Below, piece after piece: positions 1 through 5,912 of a stretch of 5,918 nt of DNA; position 1 is the stretch's first letter, and every line of letters starts with the position of its first letter. The notes under the pieces are model-generated. The model saw nothing but the letters and a program-made list of their open reading frames with translations, was not told the origin of the DNA and did no database searches. This DNA is from Anaerolineales bacterium (lineage in GTDB: Bacteria; Chloroflexota; Anaerolineae; Anaerolineales; DRMV01). Position numbers and translations under genes: made by a program. The stretch covers positions 1 to 5,918 of the forward strand of contig JALXBY010000178.1 of the NCBI GenBank assembly GCA_026991215.1, in the 5' to 3' direction.

Positions 1-819
1 TTCCACCTGTTGGGGGTCCAGGGTGGAGTCCTGCTGCAGGGCCTGATGGATGGTCTCCAGGATGTACGCCAGGAAGAAGGATTCGTCATGGGGGTAGACG
101 CCCTGGGGGTTGGGGAAGACGACCCAGTCCGAGGCCCCCATGGCCAGGACTTCGGCCCCGGCCTGGCAAAGTTGGTGGAAGAGTTGGCGGCCGGTCCGGG
201 CTGCGCCAGCGGGAAGCCCCCGATGGGTACGGGCGTCCATGGTGGCATGGTAGCGGGCCAGAAGACGGTCCTCATCCAGGTCAGGCAGCGGGGGTTCGAA
301 GATGGTCACCCCGTCGAAGTTCAGGGTGAAGTAGGCCAGGCCGCCGGGCCGCAGCATGTCCAGCAGCCGGGGCAACACCGTGGGCAAATGGAGGAGGTCG
401 AGCACCGCGTGGCCCAGCACCACGTCATAACCCCGCGGGCCAGGTAAAGGGTCGTAGACGTCCGCGGCAACCGTCCGAAGGCGCAGGTCCAAACCGCCCG
501 GACCGTGGAGACGGCCCCCCTGGGGCAGGGCCTGCCATTGCAAACCCTGGCCTTTGGCCCAGGATTGCAGAAACGTATGGGCCGCCTGCAGGAGTTGGGG
601 GTCCCGGTCCACCAAAGTGTACTCCCCCTGCCGCAACACGCCCCAGGCCACCAGGCGGGCCAGCATGGTCCCCAGCCCGGCACCGATTTCCAGGAAACGC
701 AACGCGCGGCCCTGGGCCAGAACCGCTTCTTTGAAGGCCGTGAACACCGTGCGGTTCAGGGCCCGGTCATCGACCGTGCGCTTGGCCAGGAGGTAGCGTT
801 GAAAGGATAGGTCAGCCAT
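1..819 (-). CDS. Class I SAM-dependent methyltransferase, 3' end cut by the window edge
   Basis: I translated the minus strand from the ATG at 819 and found 273 codons open to position 1, with the stop beyond the edge. An in-frame TGA two codons upstream (826-828) makes this ATG the earliest possible start; it has no clear Shine-Dalgarno. The protein shows a Rossmann methyltransferase fold. Motif I is LEIGAGLGT (about 43-51), followed by an acidic strand-2 end at VDRD (D71), AAD (D120) at the motif II position, YDVVLGHAVLDLL (131-143), and LRPGGLAYFTLNFDG (156-170). The last part, about 209-260, has an SDWVVFP stretch (230-236) and is rich in aromatic residues. No RNA-binding domain is visible, but the C-terminus is missing. 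It follows elp3 by 43 nt on the same strand with no terminator between, so co-transcription is likely. The fold is secure; the substrate is unknown, and a tRNA target is only a hypothesis from context. Confidence 0.85.
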   Translation of the reverse strand, partial: MADLSFQRYLLAKRTVDDRALNRTVFTAFKEAVLAQGRALRFLEIGAGLGTMLARLVAWGVLRQGEYTLVDRDPQLLQAAHTFLQSWAKGQGLQWQALPQGGRLHGPGGLDLRLRTVAADVYDPLPGPRGYDVVLGHAVLDLLHLPTVLPRLLDMLRPGGLAYFTLNFDGVTIFEPPLPDLDEDRLLARYHATMDARTHRGLPAGAARTGRQLFHQLCQAGAEVLAMGASDWVVFPNPQGVYPHDESFFLAYILETIHQALQQDSTLDPQQVE

Positions 820-862
820 GGATGGTCATAGGATACAGCGGTGCCTGGCGTGCGAACACCCC

Positions 863-2449
863 TCACGTCAGGGGCTTGACCAGGTAGTACTTACCCCGCA
901 GGAAGCCCCGGCGCAGGTAATAGCGGCGGGTGCCCACCGCGGCAATCACGGCCAGACGTTTGAAACCCGCGGCCCGCGCGATGCGTTCGGCTTCCTGCAA
1001 AAGCCGGGTCCCCAGGCCGATGTGTTGGGCCGCGCCGGGTTCTTCTTTCCCCACGGGCAGGGAAGGCCCATAGACGTGCACCTCCCGGATGATGGCCGCG
1101 TCCTTCAGGTCCTCCATGCCCACATCGGGGGCCTGGGGCAGGGGCAGGGAAAGCCGCAGGAACCCTGCGATGCGGTCCTCAGGGGTAACGAACTGGAGGA
1201 AGTGCTCCTCTGCGTAGTCCGCGGTGTAGGTGAAATCCCGCAGTTCCAGGGTACGGGGGTCCACGGGCTGTCCCCGCACTTCCCGGCAGCGGATGCAGCG
1301 GCAGCGGGTCCCGCGGCGGGCCATTTCGGCCAGCACGTCCTGGCGGAGGCTGGTGCGCTTGTTGCCTTCCACCACGTAAGTGGAGGGGATATCCCGAATC
1401 ACCCGGTTGATGCGGCAGTATTCGGGCACCGTGGCCTTGACGTCGGCCAGCAGGTCGATGAGTTCCTCGGTGGTGTAAGGCCGGTATTCGCCCCGCTTCC
1501 AGTACTCGTAGAGTTCCGCGTTGGGCAGGAGTTGGGTGGGGTAGATTTTGAGTTCGTCGGGCGCAAGGCCCTGCCACAGGCGGGCGAAGTCCTCCCGGTC
1601 GCTTTCCGGCGTCGCGCCCAGGAGGTTGGGCATCCAGTGGGCCACAATTTTGAAGCCCGCGGCCCGAAGCAGCGCGAAGGCCCGCCGGGTTTCGGCCACA
1701 GTGTGACCCCGTTTGTTCAGGGCCAGGATGCGGTCGTCCAGGCTCTGTACGCCCAGCTGGACTTTGGTCACGCCCAGGGCCCGCCACCAGCGGAGGCGCT
1801 CCGGCGTGACCCAGTCGGGCCGGGTTTCGATGACCAGGCCCACGTTGCGATGCCGGGCGGTTTCGTTCAGCGCGTGGGCTTCCTCCAGGGTAGCCGCGGG
1901 CCGGCCGTTGAGCGCATCGAACAACCGGCGTACGAACCAGGCCTGGTATGCCTTGGGATAGGCATCCCACGTGCCGCCCAGGATGAGCATTTCGATTTTG
2001 TCCGTGGGGTGGCCCACCGCGTCCAGGGCTTCGATGCGGGCCCGCACCTGGGCAAAGGGGTCGAATTGATGCTGCAAGGCCCGCTGCGCGCCCGGCTCTT
2101 CCGGCAGGTAACTTTTGGGCATGCGCACGTCCGTGGGGCAGAAGACGCACTCGCCGGGGCAGGGGTAAGGCTTGGTCAACACCGTGACCACGGTCACGCC
2201 CGAAAGGGAACGCACAGGCTTGAGCCGCAGGCGGCGTTCCAGGTCCGGGTCGGGCGTCCATTCGCCCCGGCGCACGAGCTCCCGGTACACGGCCAGGAGT
2301 TGGGACTTGCTCAAATGCCCATGGGGCAGGGGGTGCTTGCGAATGGCCTGGGTGACCGCCATCCCCCCACGGATGGACTCCAGTGCCTGCCGGGCAATGG
2401 GCAGAATCTCTTCCAAGGCCGGTGGACGGATATGGGTGCGCACGGGCAT
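863..2449 (-). CDS. elp3: Elp3: tRNA uridine-34 carboxymethylation enzyme (radical SAM + acetyltransferase)
   Basis: Elp3 uses acetyl-CoA and SAM radical chemistry to make 5-carboxymethyluridine at wobble position 34 of tRNA in the cytoplasm. The 528-residue protein has the family's domains in order: an N-terminal region (1-80), a radical SAM barrel with cluster motif CPGECVFC (C97, C101, C104; C-x3-C-x2-C), the Elp3 signatures KSYLPEEPGAQRA (112-124), LILGGTWDAYP (155-165), ETRPD (208-212), KVQLGVQS (229-236), AHWMPNLLG (270-278) and LKIYPTQLLPN (300-310), a cysteine cluster CRCIRC (383-388) that may bind metal, and a GNAT domain with the acetyl-CoA loop QHIGLGTRLL (475-484) and the closing YYLRRGF (510-516). 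No key residue is missing. I chose the ATG at 2449 because GGAGG sits 5 nt upstream. The frame stays open to an ATG at 2536, but a TATAAT box lies inside that extension and no ribosome site supports it. No other Elongator subunits are present, as expected for bacterial Elp3. Confidence 0.95.
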   Translation of the reverse strand: MPVRTHIRPPALEEILPIARQALESIRGGMAVTQAIRKHPLPHGHLSKSQLLAVYRELVRRGEWTPDPDLERRLRLKPVRSLSGVTVVTVLTKPYPCPGECVFCPTDVRMPKSYLPEEPGAQRALQHQFDPFAQVRARIEALDAVGHPTDKIEMLILGGTWDAYPKAYQAWFVRRLFDALNGRPAATLEEAHALNETARHRNVGLVIETRPDWVTPERLRWWRALGVTKVQLGVQSLDDRILALNKRGHTVAETRRAFALLRAAGFKIVAHWMPNLLGATPESDREDFARLWQGLAPDELKIYPTQLLPNAELYEYWKRGEYRPYTTEELIDLLADVKATVPEYCRINRVIRDIPSTYVVEGNKRTSLRQDVLAEMARRGTRCRCIRCREVRGQPVDPRTLELRDFTYTADYAEEHFLQFVTPEDRIAGFLRLSLPLPQAPDVGMEDLKDAAIIREVHVYGPSLPVGKEEPGAAQHIGLGTRLLQEAERIARAAGFKRLAVIAAVGTRRYYLRRGFLRGKYYLVKPLT

Positions 2450-2454
2450 GGTTG

Positions 2455-2470
2455 CCTCCATAAAAGGAGG
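2455..2470 (-). promoter_or_regulatory. elp3 Shine-Dalgarno inside a small inverted repeat
   Basis: On the minus strand GGAGG (2455-2459) lies 5 nt before the elp3 ATG and decides the start. It is the 3' arm of a perfect 5-bp inverted repeat whose 5' arm is CCTCC (2466-2470), with a 6-nt loop. In the mRNA the ribosome site could fold on itself. The ribosome site is clear; the regulatory effect is an inference and the stem is short. Confidence 0.6.
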
Positions 2471-2516
2471 TGAATACTGCAAACCCAGCAAAGCGCCAGC
2501 AGCAGTGCGTATGCTC

Positions 2517-2522
2517 ATTATA
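2517..2522 (-). promoter_or_regulatory. Candidate -10 box for the elp3-methyltransferase operon
   Basis: The minus strand reads a perfect TATAAT here, which would give a leader of roughly 60 nt before the elp3 ATG at 2449. No hexamer 16-18 nt upstream resembles TTGACA, and there is no extended TG motif, so an activator or alternative features would be needed. Its location inside the longer open frame argues that translation begins downstream at 2449. Confidence 0.4.
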
Positions 2523-2577
2523 CGGATAGGGCCCAACCCTTCGCGGCATCCAGGGCCGGTTCTTCCGTCACCCTACC

Positions 2578-2606
2578 TGGAAACCACTGCCCCTTCTCAG
2601 TATGAT
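2578..2606 (+). promoter_or_regulatory. Candidate sigma-70-type promoter of the M42 peptidase gene
   Basis: TGGAAA at 2578-2583 (4 of 6 matches to TTGACA) is separated by exactly 17 nt from TATGAT at 2601-2606 (5 of 6 matches to TATAAT). Transcription would start near 2613, leaving a leader of about 25 nt that holds the AGGAGG ribosome site. Spacing and position fit a house-keeping promoter; it is predicted by eye only. Confidence 0.45.
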
Positions 2607-2636
2607 GGCTATGCAATCCCCCACAGGAGGTGTTCA

Positions 2637-3716
2637 ATGAGCCAGGATGCCCGTCTTGCCCTCCTCAAGGCGTTGACCGAAGCCCATGGCGTGCCGGGGT
2701 TCGAGCATCCGGTCCGTAAGTTGGTACGCACCTACTTTGAAGACCTGGGCGAGGTCTTTCAGGACCGCATGGGCAACCTGTTCTGCAAGAAGCAGGGCAC
2801 GTCGGAAGCCCCCCGCATCCTGCTGGCGGGCCATATGGACGAAATCGGTTTCATGGTCAAGTTCATCACCGAACAGGGGATGGTACGCTTCGTCCCCCTG
2901 GGCGGTTGGTTCGACCAGACCCTCCTGGGCCACCGGGTGGTCATCAAGACCCGTAAGGGCGATGTGCTGGGCGTCATCGGGGCCAAGCCGCCCCACCTGA
3001 TTCCCCCAGAAGACCGCAAGAAGATGACCCCCAAGAAGGAGATGTTCATCGACGTGGGTGTGACCTCCAAGGAGGAGGCGGAAGAACTGGGCATTCGGGT
3101 GGGCGACCCCATCGTACCCTATGCCGGCTTCGAGGTCATGGCCAACGGGAAGGTCTACGTCTCCAAGGCCTTCGACGACCGGGCCGGCGTGGCCGCGGCC
3201 ATCGAGGTGCTGCGCAGCCTGCAAGGGGCCGAGCACCCCAACACGGTCTATGCTGTGGCCACCGTGCAGGAAGAAGTGGGCCTGCGGGGCGCAACCACCG
3301 CGCCCTGGAGCGTGGACCCCGACGTGGCCATCATCCTGGAAGTGGACATCGCGGGCGATACCCCCGGCATCCGTCCGGAGGAATCCCCCATCAAGATGGG
3401 CCAGGGTCCGACCCTATTGGTCTACGACCGGGCCATGCTGCCCAACCCCAAACTGCGGGACCTGGTCATCCAGGTGGCGGAAGAGGAAAACATCCCCCTG
3501 CAGCTTTCGGCCATCGAGGGCGGTGCGACGGATGGCGGTCGCATCCACCTCTACAAGACCGGCGTGCCCACGGTGGTCATCTCCGTGCCCACCCGGTACA
3601 TCCACTCCCACAGCACCCTGATGCACCGGGAGGACTTCGACAACATGGTGGCCCTGGTCACCGCGCTGGTCAAACGGCTGGATGCCGACACCGTGGCTGG
3701 CCTGACCCAGGATTGA
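2637..3716 (+). CDS. M42-family metallo-aminopeptidase (glutamyl/deblocking aminopeptidase, FrvX/YsdC-like)
   Basis: This 359-residue protein has the full set of M42 features. M42 enzymes are cytoplasmic two-metal aminopeptidases that usually form tetrahedral dodecamers and trim short peptides. Visible ligands and catalytic residues are H66 and D68 in AGHMDEIGF, the bridging D180 in KAFDDRAG, the catalytic E212 and metal-binding E213 in VQEEVGLRG, E235 in LEVDIAGDTPG (Asp in many relatives), and H323 in RYIHSHS. The inserted PDZ-like dimerisation domain lies between about residues 75 and 165. The length is normal for the family. The start at 2637 is fixed by AGGAGG at 2625-2630, 6 nt upstream; the open frame runs further upstream but without support. 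Some M42 proteins were once called endoglucanases (CelM), and that label should not be used here. Substrate preference cannot be read from sequence. The gene stands alone, divergent from elp3 and convergent with the dpp-like operon. Confidence 0.93.
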   Translation: MSQDARLALLKALTEAHGVPGFEHPVRKLVRTYFEDLGEVFQDRMGNLFCKKQGTSEAPRILLAGHMDEIGFMVKFITEQGMVRFVPLGGWFDQTLLGHRVVIKTRKGDVLGVIGAKPPHLIPPEDRKKMTPKKEMFIDVGVTSKEEAEELGIRVGDPIVPYAGFEVMANGKVYVSKAFDDRAGVAAAIEVLRSLQGAEHPNTVYAVATVQEEVGLRGATTAPWSVDPDVAIILEVDIAGDTPGIRPEESPIKMGQGPTLLVYDRAMLPNPKLRDLVIQVAEEENIPLQLSAIEGGATDGGRIHLYKTGVPTVVISVPTRYIHSHSTLMHREDFDNMVALVTALVKRLDADTVAGLTQD

Positions 3717-3756
3717 ACCGGCCTTTCGTGCCCGCCGCCGACCGCCTATGACTGCG

Positions 3757-3786
3757 CCGGGGCGTCCCCTGGGGCGCCCCGGTTTT
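3757..3786 (+). terminator. Intrinsic terminator after the M42 peptidase gene
   Basis: A perfect 8-bp inverted repeat, CCGGGGCG (3757-3764) and CGCCCCGG (3775-3782), encloses a 10-nt loop and is followed by TTTT (3783-3786). This is a textbook rho-independent terminator for the plus strand, 40 nt after the stop. Read on the minus strand, the same hairpin follows the dppC-like stop codon closely but lacks a T-tract, so it would be a weaker stop in that direction. Confidence 0.8.
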
Positions 3787-4712
3787 CATTCTCGATACAA
3801 CCGGGGGTCCAGCGCGTCCCGCAGCGCATCCCCCAAAAGGTTGAAGGCCAGCACGGTAATCATGATGGCAAGGCCGGGGAAGAAGACCAGGTGCGGTGCG
3901 GTGAACATCTGGTTCCGCTCCTCGCCCAACATGGAACCCCATTCGGGCGTGGGCGGTTGTGCCCCCAGGCCCAGGAAGGACAGGGCCGCGGCGTCCAGGA
4001 TGGCCGTGGCAATCCCCAACGTGGCCTGCACGATGAGGGGCGGCAGCGCGTTGGGCAGGATGTGACGCACCAGGATGTACAGATGGCTGCCGCCCAGGGC
4101 CCGTGCGGCCCGGACGAATTCCCGTTCCTTCAAGGAAAGCACGCTGGCCCGCACCACCCGCGCGTACACCGGCGTGGAAACGATGGCAATGGCCAGCAGC
4201 GCGTTCTGCAGGCCCCGGCCCAGCACGGTCACGATGGCGATGGCCAAAAGCAACGAGGGGAAGGCCAGCAGCACGTCCATCAACCGCATGATGATGTTAT
4301 CCACCCAGCCACCCACGTAGCCGCCAATCGCGCCCAGGATGGTGCCAGCAAGGATGGCCACGCCCACCGTGGTGAAACCGATGAAGAGGGAAACCCGGGT
4401 CCCGTAGATGACCCGACTGAATTCGTCCCGGAAGTTTCCATCGATGCCCATGATGTGCTGGGGCTGGTCCTTGGGGCAGCCCAGCAGGTGGATGCAGGGT
4501 TTCTGCCGGCGTTTGATGCCCGGCTCCTTGTCGATGAGCACTTCGGTGGGGCTGTAGGGCGCGATGACCGGCGCGAAAATGGCCACGAAGATGAGGAAGA
4601 GCAAAATCGCACCGCCCACCTGCCCGGAACGGTGCCGGAGCAACCGGCTGAGGGCCAGACGCCAGGGGCTCATGGAGCGACGCGGGGAAGCCATGGGTTG
4701 CTTTTCCGCCAT
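3786..4712 (-). CDS. dppC: Peptide/nickel-type ABC importer permease, DppC/OppC family
   Basis: This is the second membrane subunit of an ABC importer of the dipeptide/oligopeptide/nickel family, 308 residues long. It has an OppC-type N-terminal segment with TM1 at about 32-52, an external loop (53-107) that ends in FSRVIYGTRVSL (98-109), then five more membrane segments at about 108-130, 145-165, 168-190, 225-247 and 276-297. The cytoplasmic EAA loop that docks on the ATPase is at 198-221 (EFVRAARALGG then HILPN), and the C-terminus has the family ending LLGDALRDALDPRL. The external loop carries C73 and C79, the only cysteines. It begins 6 nt after the dppB-like stop, and its ribosome site (GGAG at 4722-4725, or AGG at 4718-4720) overlaps the end of that gene, so translation is probably coupled. 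The solute could be peptides, nickel or another small ligand; the permease sequence does not decide this. Confidence 0.92.
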   Translation of the reverse strand: MAEKQPMASPRRSMSPWRLALSRLLRHRSGQVGGAILLFLIFVAIFAPVIAPYSPTEVLIDKEPGIKRRQKPCIHLLGCPKDQPQHIMGIDGNFRDEFSRVIYGTRVSLFIGFTTVGVAILAGTILGAIGGYVGGWVDNIIMRLMDVLLAFPSLLLAIAIVTVLGRGLQNALLAIAIVSTPVYARVVRASVLSLKEREFVRAARALGGSHLYILVRHILPNALPPLIVQATLGIATAILDAAALSFLGLGAQPPTPEWGSMLGEERNQMFTAPHLVFFPGLAIMITVLAFNLLGDALRDALDPRLYRE

Positions 4713-4718
4713 GGTTGC

Positions 4719-5798
4719 CTACTCCAGCCGGATTCGGGGGTCGATGAACACGTAGAGGATATCCACCGCCAGGTTGACGAAGACGTAAATCAGCGCGATG
4801 ACCACGGTGAAGGCCTGCACCACCGGGTAATCCCGGGCGGTGATGGCGTCGTAGAGCATGCTGCCCACGCCGGCGAAACTGAAAATCGTCTCGGTGAGCA
4901 CCGCGCCGGAGAAGAGCAACCCCACCTGCAGCCCGATGATGGTGACCACGGGAATCAGGGCGTTGCGAAAGGCGTGTTTGAGAATCAGGCGGAAGGAACG
5001 CACGCCCTTGGCCCGCGCGGCCCGGATGTAGTCCTGCCGCAGCACTTCCAACATGCTGGAGCGGGTCATACGCGCGATGATGGACATGGGGATGGTGCTG
5101 AGGGCCGTGGCCGGGAGAATCAGGTGCTTGACCGCGTCCCAGAACACCGGCCAGTCCCGGGCAATCAGGGCGTTGAGCACGTACATGTTGGCGATGAAGT
5201 TGTAGACGTGGAATTTGAGGGTATTGGGTTCCACCGTCCAGCCCAGGACCTCGTAAAAGGGCGTGGCCGTCAGCGCGGGGGAAAGCCGACCGGCCGGCGG
5301 GAGCCAGAAGGGGGTGTCCTTCAACAGCAGGGCGAAGGTGTAGGCCAAAAGCAGCCCCAGCCAGTACACCGGCATGGAAACACCGGCGTTGGCCAGCATC
5401 ATGGTGAACACGTCGATGGGGCTGTTTTGTTTGAGGGCGGAAATCAAGCCCAGGGGGATGCCGATGAGTACGGCCAGGGTCAGGGCCGCGAGGCTGAGTT
5501 CCACGGTAGTGGGCAGCCGTTCGATGAGGATGTCCGTCACCGGCCGGCTGTACCGCAGGGATTCGCCAAAATCCCCTCGCAGCACCTGGCCCATGTAGTT
5601 GACGAATTGCACCAGGATGGGCTTATCCAACCCATGCTCCCGGTTGAAGCGTTCGCACACTTCGACCGTGGCCTTTTCCCCCAGAATGGCCTTGCACGGC
5701 CCGCCAGGGACCAGCCGGGCCAGGGCGAAAACCACGAACAGAATCCCCAACACCACCGGGACCGTCAGCAACAACCGGCGGACAATGTACTGCACCAT
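4719..5798 (-). CDS. dppB: Peptide/nickel-type ABC importer permease, DppB/OppB family
   Basis: This is the first membrane subunit of the same importer, 359 residues, somewhat longer than many DppB proteins. It opens with the typical MVQYIVRRLLLTVPVVLGIL and TM1 (about 9-30), then an external region (31-99) with GLDKP (56-60) and GDFGES (75-80). Further membrane segments lie at about 100-122, 136-160, 224-245, 280-305 and 327-350. The EAA loop is at 257-283 (YIRAARAKG then HAFRNALIP), and the protein ends FIDPRIRLE. The extra length is mainly a 60-residue external stretch between TM3 and TM4 (about 161-223). C35 and C48, the only cysteines, are in the first external loop. The start is supported by TGAGG (5806-5810) 7 nt upstream. 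A candidate -10 box 31 nt before the start suggests the dppBC pair has its own promoter. Neither the binding protein nor the ATPases are in view. Confidence 0.93.
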   Translation of the reverse strand: MVQYIVRRLLLTVPVVLGILFVVFALARLVPGGPCKAILGEKATVEVCERFNREHGLDKPILVQFVNYMGQVLRGDFGESLRYSRPVTDILIERLPTTVELSLAALTLAVLIGIPLGLISALKQNSPIDVFTMMLANAGVSMPVYWLGLLLAYTFALLLKDTPFWLPPAGRLSPALTATPFYEVLGWTVEPNTLKFHVYNFIANMYVLNALIARDWPVFWDAVKHLILPATALSTIPMSIIARMTRSSMLEVLRQDYIRAARAKGVRSFRLILKHAFRNALIPVVTIIGLQVGLLFSGAVLTETIFSFAGVGSMLYDAITARDYPVVQAFTVVIALIYVFVNLAVDILYVFIDPRIRLE

Positions 5799-5829
5799 AT
5801 GGCCGCCTCACGCGCAGGGTGTGGGAGCC

Positions 5830-5835
5830 ATTATA
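5830..5835 (-). promoter_or_regulatory. Candidate -10 box of the dppBC-like operon
   Basis: The minus strand reads a perfect TATAAT, giving a predicted leader of about 25 nt with TGAGG before the dppB-like ATG at 5798. The bases immediately upstream (5836 onward) are the first copy of the heptamer array, so any -35 element must be made of repeat sequence. At 17-18 nt spacing the hexamers are ACCAAC or GACCAA, which are poor matches to TTGACA. Confidence 0.5.
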
Positions 5836-5912
5836 GTCGATGGTCGATGGTCGTTGGTCGATGGTTGATGGTCGGTGGTCGGTCGTCGATGGTCGGTGGT
5901 CGGGGGTCGGGG
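5836..5912 (+). repeat. Array of eleven tandem heptamers, consensus GTCGRTG
   Basis: Starting at 5836 the sequence divides into eleven successive 7-nt units with no insertion or deletion. Positions 1, 2 and 4 of the unit (G, T, G) never vary; position 3 is C except in unit 5; position 7 is G except in unit 7. Position 5 is A in units 1, 2, 4, 5 and 8, T in unit 3 and G in the others. Position 6 is T except in units 10 and 11, where it is G. The array becomes more G-rich away from dppB, and may continue past the window after GGTGAA. It is non-coding by all appearances, since 7 is not a multiple of 3. Short heptamer tandem repeats are known from intergenic DNA of cyanobacteria (STRR elements); I cannot tell whether this is related. 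Confidence 0.9.

Noticed and set aside
10..810. Open frames on both strands over the methyltransferase region (10-447, 505-810 and 554-796 plus; 321-683 minus)
   Set aside because: They are shadows in other frames. The minus-strand frame from 819 has an uninterrupted methyltransferase fold across the whole region.
818..2473. A 551-codon open frame on the plus strand, antisense to elp3
   Set aside because: It mirrors elp3 almost exactly, has low-complexity composition rich in G, H, Q and P, and contains no recognisable motif. G+C-rich codon bias opens such antisense frames. The minus-strand frame has a full Elp3 motif set.
2450..2536. A 29-residue N-terminal extension of Elp3 starting at 2536
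   Set aside because: The extension lacks a ribosome site, a TATAAT box lies inside it, and the sequence does not resemble Elp3 N-termini. GGAGG is placed correctly for the ATG at 2449.
1179..2549. A 456-codon alternative minus-strand frame overlapping elp3
   Set aside because: Composition is dominated by P, G, A, R and H with no domain; it is an out-of-frame reading of elp3.
2462..2605. Perfect AGGAGGTGA on the plus strand, suggesting a small leader gene before the peptidase
   Set aside because: It is the reverse of the elp3 hairpin arm. The only start-like codon at good spacing is CTG at 2477, which opens about 42 unremarkable codons ending at 2605. No ATG, GTG or TTG is suitably placed.
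2172..2636. Upstream extension of the M42 peptidase frame to 2172
   Set aside because: It runs antisense through the start of elp3, lacks family similarity, and the start at 2637 has AGGAGG at ideal spacing and a complete M42 N-terminus.
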